Shown here in pieces: positions 8,701 to 17,021 of a stretch of 64,000 nucleotides of DNA. The DNA is from Farysia itapuensis (Eukaryota; Basidiomycota; Ustilaginomycetes; Ustilaginales; Ustilaginaceae): positions 372,001 through 436,000 of the forward strand of contig JALBYC010000005.1 in NCBI GenBank assembly GCA_023212645.1. Reading direction: 5' to 3'. The translations under genes and the position numbers were made by a program. Numbering within the stretch: the first letter of the stretch is position 1; each line of letters begins with the position of its first letter. The notes under the pieces were generated by a model. It saw only the letters and a program-made list of their open reading frames with translations, was not told the origin of the DNA and ran no database searches.

Positions 8701-9150
8701 AACGGACTGCTGGACTGGTCACCGCGTCTCATGCTCGCCATGTACACGTGCGACATTCAAGCATCAACAGAAGTGCTGGGCAAAGTGCATGCAGTGCTGG
8801 CCAAGCGACGAGGCAAAATTCTGAGCGAAGAGATGAAGGAAGGTACCGCCTTCTTCACCGTCGGCAGTTTGCTTCCTGTCGTGGAGAGCTTTGGCTTTGC
8901 CGACGAGATCCGCAAACGTACATCGGGCGCTGCCAGTCCTCAGCTCATCTTCAAAGGGTTCGATCTATTCGACCTGGACCCCTTCTGGGTCCCACGCACA
9001 GAAGAAGAACTCGAAGACCTCGGCGAAAAGGGTGAACGCGAAAACGTAGCCAAGAAATACATGGACTCGGTACGCAAGCGCAAAGGAATGTTTGTCACCC
9101 AACGTATCGTCGAAGCGGCCGAAAAGCAGCGTACGCTCAAGAGCAACTAA
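5719..9150 (+). CDS. EFL1: EFL1/RIA1, EF2-like GTPase of 60S maturation
   Basis: 1143 residues, close to yeast Ria1 and human EFL1 (about 1110-1120). This cytoplasmic GTPase works with the SBDS/Sdo1 protein to release Tif6/eIF6 from late pre-60S subunits. The G domain is clear: P-loop GHVDHGKSS (residues ~20-28), switch I region with QERGITMEAS, G3 DTPGHVDF, G4 NKVDR. Two charged low-complexity insertions, one in the G domain around residues 195-245 and one around 470-530, are typical of EFL1 and absent from EF2. EF2-like domains II-V follow, with GELHLERCLKDL in domain III. The start is the first Met, in MATGGKQFSS, directly before the G domain. No intron is apparent. Confidence 0.93.
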   Translation: MATGGKQFSSHNVRCCTLIGHVDHGKSSFADSLLAANNIISARMAGQIRYLDSREDEQERGITMEASAVSLSVKMRVHDPTKGWDPDNLPPIQDFMINLVDTPGHVDFSSEVSTASRLCDGALLIVDVVEGVCAQTITVLRQAWQDGLEPILVLNKVDRLILELKLSPSEAYHHLIQVIEQVNAVIGSFFASARMDDDERWHEEREKRIAARKAAQNDSLAASAHETNDDNEDAERLDRDDEDIYFDPSKGNVIFASAMDNWAFRLERFAMLYAKKMGIQEQKLRRVLWGDFYFDPKTKRVLSQKQREKEKRPLKPMFVQFVLENIWSVYDAVVENRDQDKIEKIVTSLNLKVHPRDLKSKDASTLVKAIFGQWLPLASCAFAAIVYVIPPTSKAQAKRIPMMLNPDMSYFDRGNYRAKTPLEQHLMDAEVGPNANCVAYVSKMFAVRRADLPEAKKAPLTAEQMRERAKESREKQAAVKAALAATGASLAPPNGTDLEETATQESHSATPSTEKDAEEAEGDDSEEVVLGFARLYSGTLRVGQWMYAILPKYNTSLPPSHSSNAKHIRAFPLQSLYMIMGRDLLSVNEVPAGNVFAIRGMEGKVLRNATLCSPPPDSLHSVEQAQEASQISDQVASAMFVNLAGVNMLSAPIVRVALEPTNPQDMPKLVEGLKLLNQADPCVETLVQDTGEHVILTAGELHLERCLKDLRERFAKCEIQVSPPLVPFRETCVRAPEMPPPKVEGAPRGTVDGSVASNAVTYRVRSVPLPSAVVEFLLANTQTLRRLQSRTNASSALVDGVDDDAQVNAAGSSAHKTVKADKFWSTLQDVLAQAGQDRTGEDWREVVNRIVAFGPRRTGPNLLVDRTEGPISKYALRNRTDPSRANTRQNSGSATPLAQQHETHELVDALDAMTVNGEDSTGANSNSSGISLSSLLESIDAGFQMATGAGPLCAEPMQGVAFFLEACTVSASAASTTLTSVSGPLISSMRDTCRNGLLDWSPRLMLAMYTCDIQASTEVLGKVHAVLAKRRGKILSEEMKEGTAFFTVGSLLPVVESFGFADEIRKRTSGAASPQLIFKGFDLFDLDPFWVPRTEEELEDLGEKGERENVAKKYMDSVRKRKGMFVTQRIVEAAEKQRTLKSN

Positions 9151-9698
9151 CACGGCGGCAGGAGGACTGCAGATCGGCACAAGCTGACGGCGTAAGAAAA
9201 AAAAAACAGGGAAAATTCATGGAGAAACCAACAAATCCAGGGTCTCGGATGCAGGCCCTGGGGAGGGGGGCATGATGACCCACACAGCTGCACAAACGGA
9301 CCCAGCGATCTGTATAGCTGTATATCGGCCTTGCTGTTGTATTGTTATCATCAACTGCTAGGGAGGGAGAAGAAAAGAAAAAGAATTTGAAAAAAAAGAA
9401 AATGACTACATTGTGCGTTTGTAAAAGGGCGGAGCTAGATATGCGAGATGGATAGACGAGCAGTGAGGATCGGATCGAGTGAGAGAGGGTCTCGTCGCTG
9501 GGTCGGCTTCTGCCTGGCTATATGGCAAGCTGCGAACTGCGAAACGTCGCCAAAAATAAATTCTACCGCCAAGCTGGGAAGGGCCAGTAGTGGTAGCCAA
9601 TAGCCGCGAATAATGCTTATGCCTACTTCTCCCTCCATCCCCTCCCTCAAGTGGCTTCGCTCTCCATCCAGTCGCATCCCCCTGCCGCACCAGCCAGC
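9151..9698. other. Intergenic: EFL1 3'UTR and promoter of the MDR-domain gene
   Basis: 548 bp with A-rich runs (about 9196-9206 and 9370-9402) and a G-run near 9262-9270. No gene or structured RNA recognised. Pyrimidine-rich sequence (9625-9650) precedes the downstream gene. Confidence 0.6.
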
Positions 9699-12600
9699 AT
9701 GACGAAACATCATAGCTTGATGGACAGCATTCTGCAGCGTCCCTCGCAAAAGTATTCAGAACCAGCACCGTCGTCGAAACAATGGGCGCCATCCAATCTG
9801 CCCAATGCCTCTGCCAAACCCGACTCGATCCTCGCCGGCAACATGTTCAAGAGCAACGGTCTCGGCTCCTTGTCGCATGCCAATGGTTCTTATAGCCAGG
9901 CTCCGTCGGCGTCTGGGCGGAGTAACACGAGTCGGTTCAGCATGTTTCGCAAAAAGGACAGAGCGCCGTCTGTGTCGGGGGGCAGCGTCTTTGGCGGTGC
10001 TAGCATCATGAGTGGTGATGGCGCCAGCAGCATGGCGCAGACCGACATAGGGCGCTCACGCAAGGGCAGATGGTGGGAAAGTCCCAACAGCAAGAAGAAC
10101 AAGTACTCCTCCCGCCCACCCAGTGTCGCCGGCAGCGTGTTTTCAGAAGCAGACGCAACAGCAGGCCCTCCTGGCTTCCCCCATCTTCCACCAGCAGGCG
10201 CGCATTCCAAGACGGCACCACGGTATGCATCGAGCGACTATGGAGGTCCGTCCAGCCGCATACGCTATTCTTCCCATCCAGCTCAACCCGCAACAGGGTC
10301 AATGAACACAATGCGCCGAGATGCAGGTGTCTCTCCTCTCGGTCAACAGCAACCCTCCCTTATGCGCAAGACGTCAGCACCAAAGGGCGCAACAAGCCTC
10401 TCCAACGCATCCGTCACCTCCCTCAACCAACGCGTAGCCAGCCCGGATCTGTCACGGCCAGTCAGTCCAGCAGCATCCATGGGTCGTACCCGCAGTCAGA
10501 GCCGTCTCTCTCAGTCCGGCAAAGGCGCTTCAGACTGGAACAGCTTCGTCAAATCCATGTCTGGAACCGAGGTCGCCAAAACGTGGGAGTCCATGCCCAC
10601 CCTCGCTCCCAAGCAGTCCAAGTCCAGTCTCAAGCGTAGCAGCATCGTGGCCAACCGCATCAAACAGGAGTTGCAGCAGGAAGCGCAGTACGACCAGATC
10701 CAACGCGATCAAGGCATCGTCCATCAGGATCTGTTGGCCCGAGCCGCATCCCAGGTGATAGGCTTGCCTCCTTCCTCTCCGCCGCCTCAGTCCCCGCCAC
10801 TCCGTCTCCAGCCAGGCCAACTTGTTCAGCCGATATCGGCAGTCCATTCGCCTCCCTCAAGCAGCATGCAACATTACTCGGATCTCAATGCCTACTACCC
10901 CAACACCCACTACACCGACCCCAACGCACCTTCCCCTCCAATACCCGTCCAGCAGCCTGCTCCTGTGGCTCCAGTCCCGGTTTCCCCGCCACCGCAAGTC
11001 ACGCACCAAGCGCAGCGAGAGATTCCGCCAGAGCCTGTGCGCGCACAAAGCAGCCCTGTGCCCACATTTGCACCAGTCGCTCAAGCCCCACCAGCACAGC
11101 TCGTGCCACAACCTGCTCCAGTCCAGCAGGCTCCGCCAGCTCTTCAAACAGTGCCCGCGCCCGTTGCTGCAATCCCCACTACAGCGACGTACCTCGCGCA
11201 GCGTGTCGAAGAGGACCAGTCCGATGACGAAGCGGAAGCGTCAGAAGAGAGCGAGGACAGTGATGACGACGAAGACTCATCTTCGTCCTCCGAAGAAGAA
11301 GAAGAAGGCGGTGTCTCGCGTCAGACTCTCGACGTGGTGGCTGAAGAAGATGAAGAAGCGTCTAGCGTTGGCCACGGTCTCGGCTTCCAGAGCAACAAGG
11401 AAATGCGCTCGCTCGGACCCAAGAAGGGCAAAACGCTCAGTCGCAAGTACGGCGACTACAGCAACGTGCCCGTCCAAGCCCAGTCTTTGCCCAAGATCGA
11501 AGCGTCGACCCAGACTCTGGACGATCTGCCCGCTTCTGCATCTGGTCCTGCCATCACCGTGTCTTCTACCGTGCCGAGCTCCGTGCAGGCTGACATTCAG
11601 GACGAAGACAAAGTCGCAGAGATATCCACGCCAGAAGCGGCAGCACCAATGCCAGCAGCTGATCGTGAAGTTGCCGTACAAGCTTCGGCACCTGCGCTTG
11701 TTGCCGAGCCCGTCACTCCTGAAAAGCAAGTCACAAGGCCTCCTCTTGTGTCACGCTTGTCGTCGACTAGCGGGTACGAGACTGCCGCCAGCGGTCAAAG
11801 CTCTCCAACCTACGAGACTGAGGCGGACGACGCTGACGCTGTCACCATCGCCTCGACAGAACGACCCCTTAGTGACCATTCCGGCCGGTCCTCCATGTCC
11901 GACGACTCCGACCTTCGAAATCAGTCGCAAGCAGAGCAAGATCGGTTGCGTCAAATGGATGTCGGGGAGGACTTCTTTGGCCCCTCAATCTCCAACATCC
12001 TCGACAAGTTTAACAAGATCAACTACTCAGATACCACTATCAGTCGAGCTGCCGGCGGTGTTGAGACTAGCGATGCGCCCGCTTCCCAGCCGATTCGTGA
12101 GGCTTCGCTCCAAGACGGCACAGCCGACGGCGAGCAAGCAATGTACGACGTGCGGCAGCAACGAGCCGACGCTTCTGCCAAAGGGATCGCCAACAAGCGC
12201 AACAGTGCAGGCACGGATGTCGCGCCTAGCTTCGCGGCCATGTGGCTGCTAAACCAGTCCGGGTCGGACACGCCGGATGGGCAAGAAGTATCTGTGCTCA
12301 AAGATGCCTCCCCCGGTGTTGCCGCACCTTCTTTCGTGTCACCCGCAAGCAAGTATGCAAGCGAGCACTCTCGGGCTCCCGCGACGTTGGCCTCGGTGGA
12401 GTCTACGGAAGCATCCGTCAAGCCAGTCGAGTCCGTTCTTGACCGACCTCGACCCAAAACTCTGCGATCGAAGAAGCAGAGCGACGACGACAACGATATC
12501 GCCTCGGAGGACGAAGTTGAGAAGAAGGTGGCCAAAGTGACCGCTCCGGTTCCCGCCGAGCCTGTTGCCTCGTCAGCAGAGGCTGAAGAACAGCTCGATC

Positions 12601-15600
12601 ATCACACTGCCCCAGTGGAAACGGCTGCTGTCCCCACAGTTGTTGAGACGGCTACAGACGCTCCCGCAGTCTCGGCTGCTTTGGCAGAAGTGGAAGAGAA
12701 AGCGGATGTTGACCCTCCTGCTGTCGAACCGACTGCTCCCGCGATTGTGACCGAAAAAGAGGTGGCTTCTGCACCTGTGCCGGTAACGCCTTCTTCAGAG
12801 AGCGGTATGAGGAGACTTGCTTCGCAATCCACCATTGACAGCTTCACCAGTCCTATGACGAGCCCTGTCAGCTCACCGAGCAAAGCTGCTCCCTCGCCTA
12901 CAAAGTCGGTGACCAAGATCAAGACTACACGTTCACTGGCCGACACCCTGTTTGGTATTCGCTCCCCCGCCAGGGAGAAGGAGAAGAAGGAAAAGAAGGA
13001 GAGGAAGGAGCAGGAGAAACGGGAGAAGAAGGAGAAAAAGGAACGCATGAAGGCCAAGCGTACGCCTTCGACCGACTCGGTCGCGTCTCGATCTGTTGAC
13101 TCCAAAAGCATCGAGCAGGGTACGCCGACCAAGTCGTCGAAAAGTGCGGGTAAGCAGAAGGCGGTCGAACCGCTGACTAGTGCTGCGAAAGCCGAGGCGG
13201 CCTCATGGCCGAGGTCGGTGTCGACGGACGGACTGCCTACGCCGTACCAGAGCATGGCCAACATGACTGCTGCCTCATCACCCGAAAAGTTCCACACCGC
13301 CAATGATCTCAAAGCACTGTCGAATGGAGTAACGGCGATCCCTGTCTACCCGACCGCCGTCAAAGCAGACGCGCTCCCAACTGTTCCTGAACCTCTGCAG
13401 CCCTCTACAGCCTCTCCTCAGCCTTCTACGGCCCCTCTTCAGCCTTCTACGGCCACGCCTCAGCCTCTTGTAACACCGACGACAAAAGTGCCAATGCCGC
13501 TCCCTTCGGCTCCGGAAGAGATCCTTGGTGTGGCAGCAGAGGACCGCACGCCCATGGACAAACCCTCGGCTAGGCCCGGCGTTGGCATCAACCTGATTCC
13601 ACCGACACCGCCGGCTCTCGAAACGCGAAACTCGTTTACCACGTCTAAGGTACCTGCCACACCGTCCATCTCGGAGCACGAGGGCGAAACTGTAGAGCGT
13701 CCCGGACTCATCTCGCGCTCGTCAAGCCAGCGTACTGCTGGCAAGTCGAGCAATTCGAGCCACAAGACCCAGACTGAGGCAATTTCTCGGTCCAAGTCGA
13801 TCAGCGCCGTCAAGAAGGGTACGTGGCAGGAGTACACAGGTCGCGGACTCAGCCTGCCACCTGGTCTTGTCGCAACCACTATTGATTCATCCAAGCTTCG
13901 ACGCGCGAATACTGTGGACAAGCCGGTACCGCTGCCGCCGATTGACACGCGTTCAGCGACTCGTCCCGTAGCTCCCATCGCGGAAACTGTGGAAGTGGAT
14001 TCGACTCGCTCGGCGCCCAGCCCTAAACAGAAGCGACGGAGCGTATCGCCAAGCGTGGCACAGTCGCCCACTGTGAACCGTATGATGGCAGATGCTCCTC
14101 CTGTGCCTCAGATTCCGGTCGGATATCAGGAAAGCTCGCCGGTATCTGGGTCACCATCGCGTCTGTATGCGCAAGATGATGGATCTACCGATCCTGACTC
14201 GGACAGTCGGTCGGTGTCGCCCGCGCCAAGTGCTGTGCCAAGCCAGTCGGGTCGGTCCACGGTATCGCATGTCTCGAGTCTTCATTCGACAACCCGCAAC
14301 AGTCCACGTGCCGAGTATTCGTACGTCAACCATCACGAGTTGTCGCCATACGCGAAAAAGATGCGTTCGCTCTCACCTGGTCCATCGGTGCCCACTCTAT
14401 CGCAAACGGCGGGTCGTCACTCGCTCATGTCGGCGATCAATGAGTGGGAGAGTCAGGTCCCAGACTCGGCAGAAGACCAGGGTTTCTCGCCCTATCCGTC
14501 GCGTCCGACCTCGCCTTACCCTGCATTACCAGCGTCGACGGTCTCGCGAAGCAGCTCAGTGATCAGCTCGATCAGCTCGCCTGCGGTGGTCCGCAATGCT
14601 CCGCTGGGTGCGTCGACGAACCAGTACTTGCACCCGCCGATTCCTCGATCGCGCATGTCTGCTGATGACCAGACTTCAATCGCGGCAGGCACGGGCGGAA
14701 AATCGACAGCAGCCGCTTCTGTGAATGGTGTGGCTTCCTCTCTGAGCTCTTCGCCTTCGGCTTCTCAATCTGCATTCAGCATGGCCAGCACGCTTCCCAC
14801 TTCGATGCCCACCGTTCCGACCAGCTACAGGCCGAACAAGGATCCGGGACGCTTCAGCTCCAACGTGGAGGATCTGCTCAACAGTCGGACCACGATGCAG
14901 ACGATTGCCGTGTCGAGCGGCGCGTTTGCGACTCGCAACAAGTCGGTCTCGCGCCGAAAGAAGAGCAGCGGCGACGTGAATGGAAGTCCCGGCGGCGTGC
15001 CGGCTCATCTGCAGGACGAATTGTCGTTGACGACGCTCTCGCTTACGGCACACACGCCTCCTCCGCGCAAAATTACCTCGCACCAGGTGTTGGTGCAGGT
15101 GATTGCGGTTGCGATTGACGAGATGGACAAGTTGCTGCTACGCGAGCGTGTGCGAAGCGAGGACGCGTTTGGATTCGTGCCGGGACGCAGTTTCTGCGGT
15201 CGCGTGGTAGAGTGCGGGTACGAAGTCAAGAAGATGCGCAAGGGAGATGTGGTGTTTGGCCTGCAAGATAGCCGCAAGTCGGGTGCGTTGGCCGAGTTTA
15301 TGACGATTGATCACAATCTCATCTGCCATGCACCTAGCGACTGTCTGACGACGGAGCAGATTGCAGCGCTGCCGTCGGCGGGTGTGATGGCGCACCAGCT
15401 GATCCAGAACCACTGTCGTTCGCTCTCGCGCGGTGCGCGGGTGCTGATCCTCAACGCCCACGATGGCGTGGGTCTGCTGACCATGCAGGAATCCGTGGGG
15501 CTTGGGCTGATCATCGTGGCGCAGTGTCCGCCGTCGATTTCGGACGGCGTGGCGGTATGCCAAGCCAACGGCGCACACGAAGTCGTGCTGGGCGAACCAC

Positions 15601-16016
15601 TGTGGGCGATCAACTCATTGCACGAATCCTCCTTTGACCTGGTCGTCGACACCGTAGGCGGGCGTCGGATCTACGATGCCTCGCGCCGAATTTTAGCGTA
15701 CGAAGGCCAATTCTGCACCTGCTTTGGCGACGAACACACCACGGCCAATCCCAACCTCAAGTCTCACTTCCGCAGTCTCCGTCGCGCGTTTTTCAAAAAG
15801 GACAAGAAGAATCTCGGCTACGAGTGGGTTGGTGTTGATACGGGCGAGGACTGCCGCGAAGCGCTGGAAGCGGTCAAGCGCGCAGCAGAAGAGGGGAATG
15901 TCTGCCCACGTCTGCGAAGTATCCTCCCCTTTGCCGACGCTCCCCGCGCCTTTGACCCTGTCACCAACCGCAATATCGACGAAGAACCTGGGGCCATTGT
16001 CGTCCGCGTATCCTAA
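9699..16016 (+). CDS. Giant disordered protein with C-terminal MDR reductase-like domain
   Basis: 2105 residues in one uninterrupted frame. About the first 1770 are low-complexity and Ser/Pro/Ala-rich, with an acidic block near 510-535 (SDDDEDSSSSSEEEEE), a Lys/Glu block near 1090-1120, and an 8-residue Pro repeat (QPSTASP / QPSTAPL / QPSTATP) near 1235-1255. Residues ~1775-2105 resemble a medium-chain dehydrogenase/quinone oxidoreductase: VLVQVIAVAIDEMD, GRSFCGRVVECG, GDVVFGL, GALAEF, ALPSAGVMAHQ, a nucleotide-fold segment ARVLILNAHDGVG, and DLVVDTVGG. Zinc-site Cys clusters of classical alcohol dehydrogenases are not seen, which suits a zinc-free quinone-oxidoreductase type or a non-catalytic derivative. 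The frame extends upstream to GTG at 9651; ATG 9699 (MTKHHSLMDS) is the first Met. The function is not known to me. Confidence 0.8.
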   Translation: MTKHHSLMDSILQRPSQKYSEPAPSSKQWAPSNLPNASAKPDSILAGNMFKSNGLGSLSHANGSYSQAPSASGRSNTSRFSMFRKKDRAPSVSGGSVFGGASIMSGDGASSMAQTDIGRSRKGRWWESPNSKKNKYSSRPPSVAGSVFSEADATAGPPGFPHLPPAGAHSKTAPRYASSDYGGPSSRIRYSSHPAQPATGSMNTMRRDAGVSPLGQQQPSLMRKTSAPKGATSLSNASVTSLNQRVASPDLSRPVSPAASMGRTRSQSRLSQSGKGASDWNSFVKSMSGTEVAKTWESMPTLAPKQSKSSLKRSSIVANRIKQELQQEAQYDQIQRDQGIVHQDLLARAASQVIGLPPSSPPPQSPPLRLQPGQLVQPISAVHSPPSSSMQHYSDLNAYYPNTHYTDPNAPSPPIPVQQPAPVAPVPVSPPPQVTHQAQREIPPEPVRAQSSPVPTFAPVAQAPPAQLVPQPAPVQQAPPALQTVPAPVAAIPTTATYLAQRVEEDQSDDEAEASEESEDSDDDEDSSSSSEEEEEGGVSRQTLDVVAEEDEEASSVGHGLGFQSNKEMRSLGPKKGKTLSRKYGDYSNVPVQAQSLPKIEASTQTLDDLPASASGPAITVSSTVPSSVQADIQDEDKVAEISTPEAAAPMPAADREVAVQASAPALVAEPVTPEKQVTRPPLVSRLSSTSGYETAASGQSSPTYETEADDADAVTIASTERPLSDHSGRSSMSDDSDLRNQSQAEQDRLRQMDVGEDFFGPSISNILDKFNKINYSDTTISRAAGGVETSDAPASQPIREASLQDGTADGEQAMYDVRQQRADASAKGIANKRNSAGTDVAPSFAAMWLLNQSGSDTPDGQEVSVLKDASPGVAAPSFVSPASKYASEHSRAPATLASVESTEASVKPVESVLDRPRPKTLRSKKQSDDDNDIASEDEVEKKVAKVTAPVPAEPVASSAEAEEQLDHHTAPVETAAVPTVVETATDAPAVSAALAEVEEKADVDPPAVEPTAPAIVTEKEVASAPVPVTPSSESGMRRLASQSTIDSFTSPMTSPVSSPSKAAPSPTKSVTKIKTTRSLADTLFGIRSPAREKEKKEKKERKEQEKREKKEKKERMKAKRTPSTDSVASRSVDSKSIEQGTPTKSSKSAGKQKAVEPLTSAAKAEAASWPRSVSTDGLPTPYQSMANMTAASSPEKFHTANDLKALSNGVTAIPVYPTAVKADALPTVPEPLQPSTASPQPSTAPLQPSTATPQPLVTPTTKVPMPLPSAPEEILGVAAEDRTPMDKPSARPGVGINLIPPTPPALETRNSFTTSKVPATPSISEHEGETVERPGLISRSSSQRTAGKSSNSSHKTQTEAISRSKSISAVKKGTWQEYTGRGLSLPPGLVATTIDSSKLRRANTVDKPVPLPPIDTRSATRPVAPIAETVEVDSTRSAPSPKQKRRSVSPSVAQSPTVNRMMADAPPVPQIPVGYQESSPVSGSPSRLYAQDDGSTDPDSDSRSVSPAPSAVPSQSGRSTVSHVSSLHSTTRNSPRAEYSYVNHHELSPYAKKMRSLSPGPSVPTLSQTAGRHSLMSAINEWESQVPDSAEDQGFSPYPSRPTSPYPALPASTVSRSSSVISSISSPAVVRNAPLGASTNQYLHPPIPRSRMSADDQTSIAAGTGGKSTAAASVNGVASSLSSSPSASQSAFSMASTLPTSMPTVPTSYRPNKDPGRFSSNVEDLLNSRTTMQTIAVSSGAFATRNKSVSRRKKSSGDVNGSPGGVPAHLQDELSLTTLSLTAHTPPPRKITSHQVLVQVIAVAIDEMDKLLLRERVRSEDAFGFVPGRSFCGRVVECGYEVKKMRKGDVVFGLQDSRKSGALAEFMTIDHNLICHAPSDCLTTEQIAALPSAGVMAHQLIQNHCRSLSRGARVLILNAHDGVGLLTMQESVGLGLIIVAQCPPSISDGVAVCQANGAHEVVLGEPLWAINSLHESSFDLVVDTVGGRRIYDASRRILAYEGQFCTCFGDEHTTANPNLKSHFRSLRRAFFKKDKKNLGYEWVGVDTGEDCREALEAVKRAAEEGNVCPRLRSILPFADAPRAFDPVTNRNIDEEPGAIVVRVS

Positions 16017-16111
16017 GTTTCCACAACTTGGTTATTAGCACACATTTTAATATTAGCAAATGACTAGTAGGAGGGGGGGCTTGAAAGAGGGACAGCGCTT
16101 GTGTGGTGTGG

Positions 16112-16930
16112 TTATTTGGACGAGTAGGGTTTGCCATAGTTGGCACGGCGGAGGTTTTTGCCGACTGCGCCGCCCATTTTGTTCTTGTAGGACTGGGAGT
16201 CGTACTTTGCCGAGATGGCTAGGAGACGATCTTTGCGTGCGCCTATTGTGACTGGCTGGACTACGTCTGCTGCTTTCTTAATGCGGCAAGGTCTTGAGCC
16301 GATGTATTTGCCGTCGACCTGCTTCCATGCACGGAGGAAGTCTTCCGGGTCTGCGAAACTGACGAAGCCGTACCCTTTGGACTTGCCGTCCTTTGCGCGG
16401 ATGACTTTTGCTTTGGCTAGGGTGGGGAACTGAGCGAAGGCGGAGTGGAGTGTTTCGTCCGAGACGTCGTTTCCGAGGTCTCCGATGAAGAGGCGTTTGT
16501 GCGCCGGGTCCCAGTCGAGCAGTGTCTGGTCTTCCCACAGTTTCCCAGCCGCACGGCGGAGGACGGTCTGACGTGTCTCGCCACGTTTGAGCTTTCCTGG
16601 GATCAAGTACCCGTTTGCATCGTACTTTGGCTCTTCTACAACGGCGTGTGTGGCTGTGGCAGTGGTGGCGGTGCTTGGGCCTGGAGTTGCGGTGGGGGTG
16701 GTGGGGTGGTAGACGGTGGAAACGCCAATTGGGTGGTGGTTGGAGTCGTACTGCTGCTCGACAACCGGCGCTGTTGCTTGTGCATACTCCTCCGGGTACC
16801 CGTAACTGGCGTAGTAGGAGGAGTAGTCGAATGCCCAAGCATTCGTGTTTGCATCCCAGTAGTAGAACGGCGCGTACGGGTCGGTACTCGACGACGACGA
16901 CGATGACGCCTCAGTCGGGTAGCTCGCCAT
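16112..16930 (-). CDS. RBM42: RBM42-type RNA-binding protein
   Basis: 272 residues. The Tyr/Ser/Pro-rich N-terminal half ends in a conserved linker (KLKRGETRQTVLRRAAGK, then EDQTLLDWDP). A single RRM follows: RLFIGDLGNDVSDETL (RNP2) and KGYGFVSF (RNP1), then SRPCRIKKA and a basic tail. The linker plus C-terminal RRM is the RBM42 arrangement; RBM42 associates with spliceosomal complexes. The Met at 16930 (MASYPTEASS) is chosen over an upstream in-frame Met at 16984, because the upstream 18 codons cover the short promoter shared with CTNNBL1. Confidence 0.85.
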   Translation of the reverse strand: MASYPTEASSSSSSSTDPYAPFYYWDANTNAWAFDYSSYYASYGYPEEYAQATAPVVEQQYDSNHHPIGVSTVYHPTTPTATPGPSTATTATATHAVVEEPKYDANGYLIPGKLKRGETRQTVLRRAAGKLWEDQTLLDWDPAHKRLFIGDLGNDVSDETLHSAFAQFPTLAKAKVIRAKDGKSKGYGFVSFADPEDFLRAWKQVDGKYIGSRPCRIKKAADVVQPVTIGARKDRLLAISAKYDSQSYKNKMGGAVGKNLRRANYGKPYSSK

Positions 16931-17021
16931 GATGGACGCGGGGATGATGGGCACAACCTGGAATACGTTAACCGGTTTTCGCATTCAAATCTGTCAAACT
17001 TCTTCCCACGACATCCTCACC
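16931..17021. promoter_or_regulatory. 91-bp divergent promoter, RBM42 / CTNNBL1
   Basis: Only 91 bp lie between two start codons facing away from each other, so transcription start sites and leaders must be very short or overlap. Overlapping palindromes GTTAAC (16967-16972) and AACCGGTT (16970-16977) lie near the middle and are candidate binding sites. No TATA box is seen. Confidence 0.6.

Noticed and set aside
10822..12252. 476-codon plus-strand frame inside the MDR-domain gene
   Set aside because: Arg/Pro/Ser-rich shadow frame fully inside a 2105-codon frame that ends in a recognisable domain.
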